Notes under the pieces: generated by a model
Told to the model about the DNA's origin: nothing
The model's database searches: none
What the model saw: the letters and a program-made list of their open reading frames with translations, nothing else
Shown here: positions 36,236-45,628 of the stretch, one piece after another
Layout: every line of letters starts with the position of its first letter
How positions within the stretch are numbered: position 1 is the first letter of the stretch
Made by a program: the position numbers and the translations under genes
DNA from: Polaromonas sp. SP1
Lineage (GTDB): Bacteria > Pseudomonadota > Gammaproteobacteria > Burkholderiales > Burkholderiaceae_C
Direction of reading: 5' to 3'
Length of the DNA stretch: 64,000 nt
Assembly (NCBI RefSeq): GCF_003711205.1
Contig: NZ_CP031013.1
Coordinates: forward strand, 2,956,501 to 3,020,500

Positions 36236-39040
36236 CTAAGCGCCCAGGCTCTGGCTGCCCGACGCTGCGTGGCTGAAATAGCGCCGGCTCAAGGTGTCCG
36301 ACAGGTCCAGCGCCGCGTCGCAGCATTGCTCCAGTAGCTGGACCAGATGCCCATACTGCCGGCTGCCGTGCCCGGCGTCCTCATCGCCTTCCGCATCTTC
36401 ACGTGCAGGCGAGTCCTGGCACAGATCGGCCAGCGCCCAGCTGCCGGGGTCGGGCAATTCCATGGCCAGGTCGGGCATATCGCCGGGGGCGCTGCCGGCC
36501 AGCTTGGCCAGGCGCCCGCGCAGGGTCTGCACCACCCAGCCGAGGGAGCGCGGGTTGTCGCGGTCCAGCACCAGCAAATCGAGCAGGGCCGGGATGTCGC
36601 GGCGCTGCTGGTATTGCGCGTGGAAGGTGATGGTGCTGTCAAACAGCGCCACCATCGCGTTAAAGCCGCCTTCTTCAAAGACCGACCCGGTCTCAAAGCC
36701 GCGCACCAGCGCACCGGCCAGGGTGTTGAGCCGCTCGATCAGCCGGCCCATGCTCAAAAGGCGCCAGCCGTCGTCGCGGGTCATGCGGTCGGTTTGCGCG
36801 CCCGTCATGGCCGAGAGAAAGCCGCTGGCCGATTCGAGTGCCCGCAGGGCTTCGACGGAGGAGTATTCGGGTGGATAAGCGGTGAGAGCGCTCTGGCTTT
36901 GACTCTGACCGGTTTGATGCTGGCTTTGGCTGGTGCTGGAGGCCGCGCTGAAAATCGCGCAGCGCTGGAAGAAGTCGGCCTCGGTGCGCACGATCATGTG
37001 CCACTGCTCTTGCGACAGGCGCTCGCGCACGGCCGAGGCGGCGCTCTTGAGCGCCCGCAGGTTGTAGCCCACGCTGGCGGCTTGTTCGGTGTCGGCCAGG
37101 TTGGCGATCAGCGCGCGCTCGAACACGCGGCGCGCCTGCGTGGCCGGCGGCACGGTGTCCAGCACCAGCGCGTTGCCGACCGCCATGCTGGTCACCCAGG
37201 CCAGCAGCGGCTGCGAGGTCTGGTCTTCGCCGCCCAGGCACTGCAGCGTGATCTGCGCCAGGCGGGTGGAGTTTTCGGCGCGCTCGGTGTAGCGGCCCAG
37301 CCAGAAAAGATTTTCGGCCGCGCGGCTGGTGACTGGCGGGCGGTGACGCAGCGGCGCTGTGGCCCAGGCGGATGCGAGTGCGGGTTGCTCGCTGCGCGCA
37401 GCCGTTGCCTTGCCGGCGGAGGCGTCGCCGAGCACCCACACATCGGCGCTGCTGCCGCCATGCTGCATCGACGACATGTTTTCGTTCTTGCCGGCCAGCC
37501 GCGCCAGGCCACCGGGCAGCACCTGCCACGACCCATTGCCGTCGGCCACCGCAAACACGCGCAGCATGGCCGAACGCGGCGATATGCGCTCGCCCTGCCA
37601 GGTCGGCGTTTGCGGCAGCGGCAGGTAAGCCTGCACGGTGTAGTCCTCGCCGCGGCGCAAGATGCGGCCGGCCCATTCGTCCAGCGCGCGCCGCGACAGT
37701 GTGTGGCCGATGACCGACTCCATGCCCGAGCCCGGGTAGGTCGGCTTGATCACCGAGTTCTTGAGCTGGCCCAGCACATCCTGCATGACGGCCTGCTCAC
37801 CGCACCACCAGGTGGCCAGCGAAGGCAATGCCAGCGTTTCGCCCAGCAAGTGCCTGGAGAGTGCCGGGAGAAAGCCCAGCAGCGCGCTCGATTCGAGGAA
37901 GGCCGAGCCCGGCGTGTTGACCACCAGCACATTGCCCGCACGAATGACCTGCAGCAGGCCGGGCACGCCGAGTGTGGAATCGGAGCGCAGCTCCAGCGGG
38001 TCGAGGAACTCGTCGTCCAGCCGCTTGAGCAGTCCATGCACACGCTCCAGGCCGCGCAGGGTCTTCAGGTAAAGCTTGTCGTCGCGCACCAGCAGGTCGC
38101 TGCCTTCGACCAGCGTCAGGCCCAGGAAGCGCGCGAGGTAGGCGTGCTCAAAATACGTTTCGTTGTAGGGGCCCGGCGTGAGCAGCACCACGCGGCTTTC
38201 TTCGTGGCTGTCGCCCGGGCTCATGGCTTTGAGGCCGTCTACCAGCGCCTTGTACGACGCGGCCAGCCGTTCCACTTTCATTTCGCGGAAGGCTTCGGGA
38301 AAAAGCAGCGAGATAGTCAGGCGGTTTTCCAGCAGGTAGCCCAGGCCGGAAGGCGCCTGCGTGCGCTGCGACACCACCGACCAGCGGCCGTCCGGGCCGT
38401 GTGCGATGTCGAAGGCCGCAATGTGCAGGTAGGTGCCGCCGGCAGGCTTCACACCCTGCATGCCGCGCAGGTAGCCCGGGTGGGCGTGCACCAGCGCGCT
38501 GGGCAGCAGGCCTTTGGAGAGCAGTTCCTGCGGGCCGTAAATGTCGGCCATCACGCGGTCCAGCAGGCGGGCGCGCTGCTGGATGCCGGCCTCGATGTGC
38601 GCCCAGTCGCTGGCCGACACCATCATGGGGAAGAGGTCCAGCGCCCAAGGCCGCTGCGGGCCGTTGGCGTCGGCGTAGACGTTGTAGGTCACACCGTTGT
38701 CGCGGATCTGGCGGCGCAGGTTGGCGGTGCGGTGGTTCAGGTCGTAAAAACCGTCGGTGCCCAGGAAATTGAAGAAGCGCGTCCACTCGGGCGACAAGCT
38801 GTCGTCAGCGGAGGGCGGGGCTTCAGCAGAAGGCGCGGCGGCTTCCGGGGCGCTGCCGGCGGCGCGCAGTACGGGCTGCGCCGGCGCGGCCGCTTCCGCA
38901 GGGCCCTCAGACACACGGCCCCGCAACTCGTCGAAATGCCCCGCCGCCGCATGCGGCGCCAGCGCAGAGGCCAGGGCGCAGGGGGATTCGAGCGCCTGGG
39001 CGGCAAAAAGTGACTCGGTGTTATTTTCCACGTCCTGCAA
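36236..39040 (-). CDS. Fused CPT2 ATP-grasp and alpha-E protein
   Basis: 934-residue protein, cytosolic as far as visible. Residues 1-85 are an Ala/Pro-rich disordered stretch. The circularly permuted ATP-grasp domain (CPT2) occupies about 85-545 and contains VVLLTPGPYNETYFEHAYLA and RLDDEFLDPLELRSDSTLG. The alpha-E domain starts about 570, with SRAAENLFWLGRYTERAENSTR. A Ser/Gln-rich insert (SQSQHQTGQSQSQS) interrupts it. The plus-strand cluster has the same two domains as separate genes. The family prediction is an ATP-dependent peptide ligase with a helical partner; no substrate is established. Start TTG 39040 has GCAGG 5 nt upstream. Confidence 0.88.
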   Translation of the reverse strand: MQDVENNTESLFAAQALESPCALASALAPHAAAGHFDELRGRVSEGPAEAAAPAQPVLRAAGSAPEAAAPSAEAPPSADDSLSPEWTRFFNFLGTDGFYDLNHRTANLRRQIRDNGVTYNVYADANGPQRPWALDLFPMMVSASDWAHIEAGIQQRARLLDRVMADIYGPQELLSKGLLPSALVHAHPGYLRGMQGVKPAGGTYLHIAAFDIAHGPDGRWSVVSQRTQAPSGLGYLLENRLTISLLFPEAFREMKVERLAASYKALVDGLKAMSPGDSHEESRVVLLTPGPYNETYFEHAYLARFLGLTLVEGSDLLVRDDKLYLKTLRGLERVHGLLKRLDDEFLDPLELRSDSTLGVPGLLQVIRAGNVLVVNTPGSAFLESSALLGFLPALSRHLLGETLALPSLATWWCGEQAVMQDVLGQLKNSVIKPTYPGSGMESVIGHTLSRRALDEWAGRILRRGEDYTVQAYLPLPQTPTWQGERISPRSAMLRVFAVADGNGSWQVLPGGLARLAGKNENMSSMQHGGSSADVWVLGDASAGKATAARSEQPALASAWATAPLRHRPPVTSRAAENLFWLGRYTERAENSTRLAQITLQCLGGEDQTSQPLLAWVTSMAVGNALVLDTVPPATQARRVFERALIANLADTEQAASVGYNLRALKSAASAVRERLSQEQWHMIVRTEADFFQRCAIFSAASSTSQSQHQTGQSQSQSALTAYPPEYSSVEALRALESASGFLSAMTGAQTDRMTRDDGWRLLSMGRLIERLNTLAGALVRGFETGSVFEEGGFNAMVALFDSTITFHAQYQQRRDIPALLDLLVLDRDNPRSLGWVVQTLRGRLAKLAGSAPGDMPDLAMELPDPGSWALADLCQDSPAREDAEGDEDAGHGSRQYGHLVQLLEQCCDAALDLSDTLSRRYFSHAASGSQSLGA

Positions 39041-39192
39041 GTATGCCTGCGGCCTGTGCGTCCCAAGGCGCGGGGCAGGCCCAAGGGCCCGGCAAAGCGC
39101 TATTTATGCCGCCTCGGCATGCAAATGTTGCACCCATAAGACAGACTGATGGGCACTTCTGGCAGGGCGCCGCAGGCACCCCGCCCGCGCCC

Positions 39193-42100
39193 CTAGCGCA
39201 AGTCGAGCGTGAACGGAAACTCGCGGCTAGGCTGTGCCGGCGCCACGCGCATCTTGCCGGGCGTGTGGCCCATGCGGAAGAAGCGTGTGAGGCGGCGGCT
39301 TTCCGCCTCGTACGAGTTGACGGGCAGGGTGTCGTAGTTGCGCCCGCCGGGGTGCGCCACATGGTATTGGCAGCCACCCAAAGAGCGCTCCATCCAGGTG
39401 TCGACGATGTCAAACGTCAGCGGCGCATGCACGCCGATGGAAGGGTGCAGCGCGGAAGGCGGGTTCCAGGCCTTGTAGCGAACGCCCGCCACGTATTCAC
39501 CGACACGGCCCGTGCTTTGCAGCGGCAGCGCGCGGCCGTTGACGGTGACGACATAGCGGTTGTCGTTCAGGCCTGTCACGTGCACCTCGATGCGCTCGAG
39601 CGACGAATCGACATAACGCACGGTGCCGCCGGCTGAGCCTTCTTCGCCCATCACATGCCAGGGCTCCAGCGCGCTGCGCAATGTCAGTTCGATGCTGTTG
39701 GACAAGACCCGCCCGATCAGCGGAAAGCGGAACTCGAAGTGCGGCTCGAACCAGGCCATGTCGAAGGCGTAGCCGGCTTCGCGCAGCTCGGTCAGCACGT
39801 CTTCAAAATCCATGCGGATAAAGCCCGGCAGCAGGAAGCGGTCGTGCAACTCGGTGCCCCAGCGGGTGACGCGGCCGTGGTAGGGCTTGTTCCAGAAGCG
39901 CGCCACCAGCGCGCGCAGCAGCAGTTGCTGGGCAATGCTCATGCGCGCATGCGGCGGCATCTCAAAGGCACGCAATTCCAGCAGGCCCAGGCGGCCCGTG
40001 GTGGAGTCGGGCGAGTACATCTTGTCGATGCAGAACTCGCTGCGGTGCGTGTTGCCGGTCACGTCGACCAGGATGTTGCGCAGCGTGCGGTCGACCAGCC
40101 AGGGCGGCATGTCGGCGCCGTACTTCTTGCGGTTGTTCTCGATCTCGCGCAGGGCGATTTCCAGCTCGTACAACTGGTCGTTGCGGGCTTCGTCCACACG
40201 CGGCGCCTGGCTGGTCGGGCCGATGAACATGCCCGAGAACAAATAGCTCAGTGACGGGTGGTTGTGCCAGTAGGCGATCAGGCTGCCCAGCACCTCGGGC
40301 TTGCGCAGGAAGGGGCTGTCGGCCGGCGTGGCGCCGCCCAGCACAAAGTGGTTGCCGCCGCCGGTGCCGGTGTGGCGGCCGTCGGTCATGAACTTCTCGG
40401 CCGACAGGCGCGTTTCGTGCGCGATCTTGTAGAGGAACTCGGTGTGCTCCACCAGTTCGCCCCAGTTGTAGGCCGGGTGGATGTTGACTTCGATGACGCC
40501 CGGGTCCGGGGTGACCTGCAGCATCTTCAGGCGCGGGTCGCGCGGCGGCGGGTAGCCCTCGAGCACGATGCTCACGCCCAGCGATTGCGCCGTGGCTTCC
40601 ACCGCAGCCAGCAGGTCGAGGTAGTCTTCGAGGCGCTCCATGGGCGGCATGAAGACGTAAATCGCGCCCACTTCGCCGCGGCCGGATTTGTTGGCCTTGC
40701 TGTCCGGGTCGGCCTTGGGTTTGTCTTTGGGGCCGTTGGCGCGTGAGGGGTCACGCACCTCGACGCAGAGCGCCGTGCGCGTGAGCCAGGCGGCCGATTC
40801 AAAAGGCTTGGGTGCGCGGTCATCGGCCGGTGCGGCGGTTTCTGCGGCCGGCTTGTCGCCCGGTTTCCCGTTCGCACCCGCATTGCCCAGCGGGCGGAAC
40901 TGCAGGATACGGCTGGCTTGCGTCAGCGCGGTGTTGCCCGTCAGGTAGCGCGCCATGTATTGCGCCAGTGAACTCGCGCTGCCGCCTGCCGACGGGGCAG
41001 CCGGCGTGGCGCCCTGGGCGGCGGTAAAGCTGCCGTTGTAGCGCGCGGCCATCGCCGAAGCGGCGGGCAAATCCTGGCGCGGCGCAAACGGGTCGGACTC
41101 GATCATGTAGGGGTAGTCGGTCTTGGACACCCAGGGCACTGAATCGAGCGGCAGGCGGTAGCCCATGGGCGAGTCGCCCGGCATCAGGTACATGCGCTCG
41201 TCGCGGAAAAACCAGGGGCCGGTCGTCCACTTCGGGCCGGCCAGCGAGGGTGATGCACCGGCGTTTCGTTGTTTGAGCTGTTCCTTGGTCTGCAGCGGCA
41301 GCACATAGCCCACCACCGAATCAAGGCCTTGCATGAAGACGCGGCGCAGGCGCTCACGCTCCATCGCGTCGTCCAGCTTCGAATCAAACGGGTCCACATT
41401 CACCGGCAGCCGGCGCTCGCGCCAGAGGTAGTACCAGGTGTCTTCATAGCCCGGCGTGATGTAGGTGGTGGCCAGGCCCAGTTTGCCCGCCAGCGTCTGC
41501 ACAAAGCGTTGCGCGTCGGCGCTGGTGTAGTTACAGGGCTGGCGCTCGTCGGCAAACAGCTCCGGGTTCTGCCAGATCGGCTGGCCGTCCTTGCGCCAGA
41601 AAATGCTGAGTGCCCAGCGCGGCAATTGCTCGCCCGGGTACCACTTGCCCTGGCCGAAATGCAGGAAGCCGCCTTCGCCGTATTCGGCGCGCAGCTTTTG
41701 CACCAGCTCGGTGGCGTAGCCGCGCTTGGTGGGCCCCAGCGCGTCGATGTTCCATTCGGCGGCGTCGCGGTCGGTGGTGGCCACAAAGGTCGGCTCGCCG
41801 CCCATCGTCAGGCGCACGTCGCCGGCGGCCAGGTCTTTGTCGACTTTTTCGCCGAGCGACAGCACCTCTTGCCATTGCGCCTCGGTATAGGGCTTGGTTA
41901 CGCGCGGTGACTCGTAAATCCGCTGCACCGCCATGTGGTGTTCGAACTCGACTTCGGATTTGTCGACACCGCCTTCGACCGGCGCGGCGCTCGAGGGCTC
42001 GGGTGTGCAGGCCAGCGGGATATGGCCTTCGCCCGCCATCAGGCCGGAGGTGGGGTCAAGCCCCACCCACCCGGCGCCGGGCAAAAAGACCTCGCACCAG

Positions 42101-42789
42101 GCATGCAGGTCGGTGAAGTCGGTCTCTGCGCCGCTCGGGCCGTCAATCGATTTGACGTCGGCCTTGAGCTGGATCAGGTAACCCGAGACAAAACGCGCGG
42201 CCAGGCCCATGTGGCGCAGCAGTTGAACCAGCAGCCAGCCCGTGTCGCGGCAGGAGCCGCACGCCAGGCGCAGGGTTTCTTCGGGCGTCTGCACGCCGGG
42301 CTCCATGCGGATGGAGTACTTGATGTCCGACTGCAAGCCCTGGTTCAAGCCCACCAGGAAGTCGATGGTGCGTTTGGGCGTGCGGTCGATTTTCTCGAGG
42401 TAGCGCTTCAGCAGTGGTGTGACCGGCTGGGTGGCCAGGTAAGGCGCCAGTTCGCGGGCCTGCAGCGCGTTGTAGGTAAACGGAAATTCTTCGGCGGCGG
42501 GCTCCAGGAAGAAATCAAACGGGTTGAACACCGCCATCTCCACGACCAGGTCTACCGTGACCTTGAATTCGCGCGTGGGCTCCGGAAACACCAGCCGGGC
42601 CTGGTAGTTGGCAAACGGGTCTTGTTGCCAGTTGATGAAGTGCCCGGCGGGCTCGACTTTGAGGGAGTACGAGAGCACCTGGGTGCGGCTGTGCGGCGCG
42701 GGCCGCAGCCGGACGACCTGCGGCCCGAGCTTGACCAGGCGGTCGTATTTGTAATGGGTGATGTGGCTCAGGGCGACGTGGATGGACAA
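39193..42789 (-). CDS. Transglutaminase-like plus DUF2126 protein
   Basis: 1198-residue two-part protein. The N-terminal transglutaminase-like part (about 1-280) has Cys180 in ACGSCRDTGWL, His229 in TDLHAWCEVF and Asp245 in GLDPTSG. The rest is DUF2126, a family linked by comparative genomics to amidoligase-like peptide chemistry. Conserved-looking stretches are VRLTMGGEPTFVATTDRDAAEWN, WYPGEQLPRWALSIFWRKDG and GGGNHFVLGGATPADSPFLRKPE. A Pro/Ala-rich linker sits near residue 600. TTG 42789 has GAGG about 6 nt upstream. It is the first gene of the minus-strand cluster, with CPT2/alpha-E 152 nt downstream and comEC divergent. Confidence 0.9.
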   Translation of the reverse strand: MSIHVALSHITHYKYDRLVKLGPQVVRLRPAPHSRTQVLSYSLKVEPAGHFINWQQDPFANYQARLVFPEPTREFKVTVDLVVEMAVFNPFDFFLEPAAEEFPFTYNALQARELAPYLATQPVTPLLKRYLEKIDRTPKRTIDFLVGLNQGLQSDIKYSIRMEPGVQTPEETLRLACGSCRDTGWLLVQLLRHMGLAARFVSGYLIQLKADVKSIDGPSGAETDFTDLHAWCEVFLPGAGWVGLDPTSGLMAGEGHIPLACTPEPSSAAPVEGGVDKSEVEFEHHMAVQRIYESPRVTKPYTEAQWQEVLSLGEKVDKDLAAGDVRLTMGGEPTFVATTDRDAAEWNIDALGPTKRGYATELVQKLRAEYGEGGFLHFGQGKWYPGEQLPRWALSIFWRKDGQPIWQNPELFADERQPCNYTSADAQRFVQTLAGKLGLATTYITPGYEDTWYYLWRERRLPVNVDPFDSKLDDAMERERLRRVFMQGLDSVVGYVLPLQTKEQLKQRNAGASPSLAGPKWTTGPWFFRDERMYLMPGDSPMGYRLPLDSVPWVSKTDYPYMIESDPFAPRQDLPAASAMAARYNGSFTAAQGATPAAPSAGGSASSLAQYMARYLTGNTALTQASRILQFRPLGNAGANGKPGDKPAAETAAPADDRAPKPFESAAWLTRTALCVEVRDPSRANGPKDKPKADPDSKANKSGRGEVGAIYVFMPPMERLEDYLDLLAAVEATAQSLGVSIVLEGYPPPRDPRLKMLQVTPDPGVIEVNIHPAYNWGELVEHTEFLYKIAHETRLSAEKFMTDGRHTGTGGGNHFVLGGATPADSPFLRKPEVLGSLIAYWHNHPSLSYLFSGMFIGPTSQAPRVDEARNDQLYELEIALREIENNRKKYGADMPPWLVDRTLRNILVDVTGNTHRSEFCIDKMYSPDSTTGRLGLLELRAFEMPPHARMSIAQQLLLRALVARFWNKPYHGRVTRWGTELHDRFLLPGFIRMDFEDVLTELREAGYAFDMAWFEPHFEFRFPLIGRVLSNSIELTLRSALEPWHVMGEEGSAGGTVRYVDSSLERIEVHVTGLNDNRYVVTVNGRALPLQSTGRVGEYVAGVRYKAWNPPSALHPSIGVHAPLTFDIVDTWMERSLGGCQYHVAHPGGRNYDTLPVNSYEAESRRLTRFFRMGHTPGKMRVAPAQPSREFPFTLDLR

Positions 42790-42996
42790 GGCAGCCTCGC
42801 TTTAAATAATGACAATACGGCCGCCACATCTTGCGGCCTGGGGAAACACCATGCGAGCAGCTTACCCGCATTTGGTGATGTTCTGAAAGCAAGAGCTGCG
42901 CCATCGATCCGATGGATATTTCTCTGGCGCTTTAGTGCTCTTGCTGGCAAGGTCGCGGCTTGCCGATAAAAACAAGCCGAAAAAGGGGAGGGCGCC
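42790..42996. other. Divergent promoter region between the DUF2126 gene and comEC
   Basis: 207 bp without a coding frame of its own, which must hold the promoters of the minus-strand transglutaminase cluster and of comEC. AT-rich patches lie at 42801-42815 and 42960-42980. I could not identify a convincing -35/-10 pair. The right end carries AAAAGGGGAGG, a strong ribosome site for comEC TTG 42997. Confidence 0.45.
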
Positions 42997-45543
42997 TTGA
43001 CGCGACCAGGATCAAACGGGCCAGCGTACAGCGCCATGGGCCCCGGGCCGGCCTGTGCCGGTTTCATCGCGGGCGTTGCCCTGCAACTTCAACAGCCTGC
43101 GCTGTGGCCCGCCACCTGGTACGCGGCGGCTGTCCTGCCGGCCTGTGCGCTTGCCGGCTTGCTTTGGTGCCTGGGTGGCCGTGTGCGGATGGCATCGTGG
43201 GGTCGTGTTGGGCTCGCCTTCGTTTTGGCCGCCATGCTGGGTTTTGGCGCAACGGGCTGGCGGGCCGGCGTTTTCCAGTCTGCCGGGCTGGACCCCGCCC
43301 TGGAAGGCCGTGATATCGAGGTCATTGGCCGTGTGCTGGCGATGCCGCAGCCGGGCGAAGACGGCGTGCGGTTTCGGCTCGGTGTGGAGTCGGCACGCCT
43401 GGATGGCCGCGCCGTCACCTTGCCGCCGCAAATCCTGCTCGGCTGGTATTCGGGTTTTGGCGGCCGTGAAGCGGCTCTGCCGGCGCAGGACGCCGACCCC
43501 TCCGAGGTGGTGCTGGCGTTGCAGCGCCAGCCGCAACCCCTGCGCGCAGGGGAGCGATGGCAGATGACCGTGCGGTTGAAGGCCCCGCACGGCAACAGCA
43601 ACCCGCATGGCTTTGACTACGAGCTCTGGCTGTGGGAGCAGGGCCTGCAGGCCACCGGTTACGTGCGCGCCGGCGTGCACGATGCGCCGCCCGCCAGGCT
43701 TTCCGGCAGCTGGCACCATCCCGTCGAGCAGGCCCGGCAGGCGGTGCGCGAGGCGATCTTTGAGCGGGTGGAAAACCGGCAGCTTGCGGGTGTGATCGCC
43801 GCCCTGGTGGTGGGCGACCAGAACGCGATCGAGCGCGCCGACTGGGATGTGTTTCGCGCAACGGGCGTGGCGCACCTGATGAGCATTTCGGGCCTTCACA
43901 TCACCATGTTTGCATGGGCTGCGTCGCTGCTCATCGGCGGCCTTTGGCGGCGGTCGGCGCGCCTGACGCCCCGGCTGTGCCTGGCCTTGCCGGCCGGCGC
44001 TGCAGGCGCGCTGGGCGGGCTTTTGCTGGCAGCCTTGTACGCGCTCTTTTCCGGCTGGGGTGTGCCGGCGCAGCGCACGATCTGGATGCTGGCCGTCGTG
44101 ATCCTGCTGCGCCATGGCGGGCGGCAGTGGCCGTGGGCGCAAACCTGGGTGCTGGCCATGGCTGTGGTGGTGGCGCTGGATCCGTGGGCGCTGATGCAGG
44201 CCGGGTTCTGGCTTTCATTCGTGGCCGTCGGTGTGCTGTTTGCTACAAATTCAGGAGCGGCAACCCAAGGTGGGGTATGGGCTGGAGGCCAATTTGGCAT
44301 TGAAGATTCAGCGCCGGCGGTGCGTTGGCGGCGGCACCTGCCTCGCTGGCTGGCGGGCCTGGCCGGCGCCCTGCGGGAGCAATGGGTCGTCACGCTGGCG
44401 TTCACGCCCCTGTCACTGCTGCTGTTCAACCAGGTTTCGCTGGTGGGGCTGGTGGCCAATGCCGTGGCGATTCCGCTGGTGACCCTGGTCGTCACGCCGC
44501 TGGCCTTGCTGGGCGTCGTGTGGGCGCCGGTCTGGCTGGCGGCTGCGTGGGTGGTGGGGGTGCTGGCTGCTTTCCTGCAAGGGCTGGCCGGCTGGCCTTG
44601 GGCGTCCGTCAGCGTGGCGGCGGCGCCGCTGTGGTGTGCCGTGGCCGGCGTGGCAGGCGGCGGGTTGCTGGCCACCCGGCTGCCATGGCGCTGGCGTGCG
44701 CTGGGCTTTCCGCTGCTGCTGCCGGTGGTGTTGTGGCAGCCGGCGCGCATGCCGCCCGGCCAGTTTGAGCTGCTGGCCGCCGACATCGGCCAAGGCAATG
44801 CGGTGCTGGTGCGCACGGCAAGCCACAGCCTGCTCTACGACGCCGGCCCGCGCTTTTCACGCGAAAGCGATGCCGGCCACCGTGTGCTGGTGCCGCTACT
44901 GCGCGCGCTGGGGGAGCGGCTGGATGTGCTGATGGTCAGCCACCGCGACACCGACCACATCGGCGGGGCGGCCACGGTGCTGGCCATGCAGCCTGAGGCC
45001 CGCCTGATCAGCTCGATTGAAGAGACGCATCCGCTGCAGGCTTTGCGCAAGGCCGGCCGGTGCGTCGCCGGCCAGCGTTGGGAATGGGATGGCGTGGCGT
45101 TTGAGGTCTTGCATCCGGCGGCTGCGGACTATGGCGTTGTTGGCGGCAAGTCCAACGCCATGAGCTGCGTGCTGCGCATCGGCAACGGCAGCCGCACCGC
45201 CTTGCTGGTGGGCGATATCGAGTCGCCGCAGGAGCTGGCGCTGGCCACGGCGAACCCGGCCGGCCTGAAAGCCGACGTGCTGCTGATGCCCCACCACGGC
45301 AGCAAGACATCGTCCAGCGCGGTGTTCCTGGATGCCGTGAAGCCGCAATGGGCCGTAGCCCAGGCCGGTTACCGCAACCGCTTCGGCCACCCGGTCGATT
45401 CGGTGGTGGCGCGCTATGAAGCACGCGGCATACGCCTGGTGAAGTCGCCGCAGTGCGGGGCAGCTTCATGGAGCAGCCAGCAGCCGGAAATTTTTCAATG
45501 CCAGCGGGAAGAGGGCAAGCGCTACTGGCATCATGTGCCTTAA
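42997..45543 (+). CDS. comEC: ComEC/Rec2 DNA-uptake channel protein
   Basis: Inner-membrane channel that carries single-stranded DNA into the cytoplasm during natural transformation. 848 residues: DUF4131-like N-terminus with two helices and a beta region; the competence domain (VGDQNAIERADWDVFRATGVAHLMSISGLH followed by many helices, about 270-560); and a C-terminal metallo-beta-lactamase domain (VLMVSHRDTDHIGGAATVL; LLMPHHGSKTSSS). Start TTG 42997 is supported by AAGGGGAGG 6 nt upstream. Residues about 415-434 are encoded by a dispersed repeat copy. It lies between the two CPT2 clusters, and a functional link to them is not evident. Confidence 0.93.
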   Translation: MTRPGSNGPAYSAMGPGPACAGFIAGVALQLQQPALWPATWYAAAVLPACALAGLLWCLGGRVRMASWGRVGLAFVLAAMLGFGATGWRAGVFQSAGLDPALEGRDIEVIGRVLAMPQPGEDGVRFRLGVESARLDGRAVTLPPQILLGWYSGFGGREAALPAQDADPSEVVLALQRQPQPLRAGERWQMTVRLKAPHGNSNPHGFDYELWLWEQGLQATGYVRAGVHDAPPARLSGSWHHPVEQARQAVREAIFERVENRQLAGVIAALVVGDQNAIERADWDVFRATGVAHLMSISGLHITMFAWAASLLIGGLWRRSARLTPRLCLALPAGAAGALGGLLLAALYALFSGWGVPAQRTIWMLAVVILLRHGGRQWPWAQTWVLAMAVVVALDPWALMQAGFWLSFVAVGVLFATNSGAATQGGVWAGGQFGIEDSAPAVRWRRHLPRWLAGLAGALREQWVVTLAFTPLSLLLFNQVSLVGLVANAVAIPLVTLVVTPLALLGVVWAPVWLAAAWVVGVLAAFLQGLAGWPWASVSVAAAPLWCAVAGVAGGGLLATRLPWRWRALGFPLLLPVVLWQPARMPPGQFELLAADIGQGNAVLVRTASHSLLYDAGPRFSRESDAGHRVLVPLLRALGERLDVLMVSHRDTDHIGGAATVLAMQPEARLISSIEETHPLQALRKAGRCVAGQRWEWDGVAFEVLHPAAADYGVVGGKSNAMSCVLRIGNGSRTALLVGDIESPQELALATANPAGLKADVLLMPHHGSKTSSSAVFLDAVKPQWAVAQAGYRNRFGHPVDSVVARYEARGIRLVKSPQCGAASWSSQQPEIFQCQREEGKRYWHHVP
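44242..44298. repeat. Dispersed palindromic repeat, family A, copy 8 (inside comEC)
   Basis: GCTACAAATTCAGGAGC then AACCCAAGGTGG..TATGGGCTGGAGGCC. It is read in frame as FATNSGAATQGGVWAGGQ in a loop between membrane helices of ComEC. Confidence 0.6.
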
Positions 45544-45628
45544 AAACAGGGTGAGGTGCACCGCCTTGGCGCATTACTTGCTAAGCTACGTGAAAAGCCA
45601 TGCGCATAACTTGCTGGAGATCAAGCCA

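Noticed and set aside
36347..39013. An 888-codon open frame antisense to the CPT2/alpha-E gene
   Set aside because: GC-rich shadow frame. Its product is low-complexity and basic (Gln, Arg, Ala, Gly), without any motif, while the minus-strand frame has clear domain signatures.
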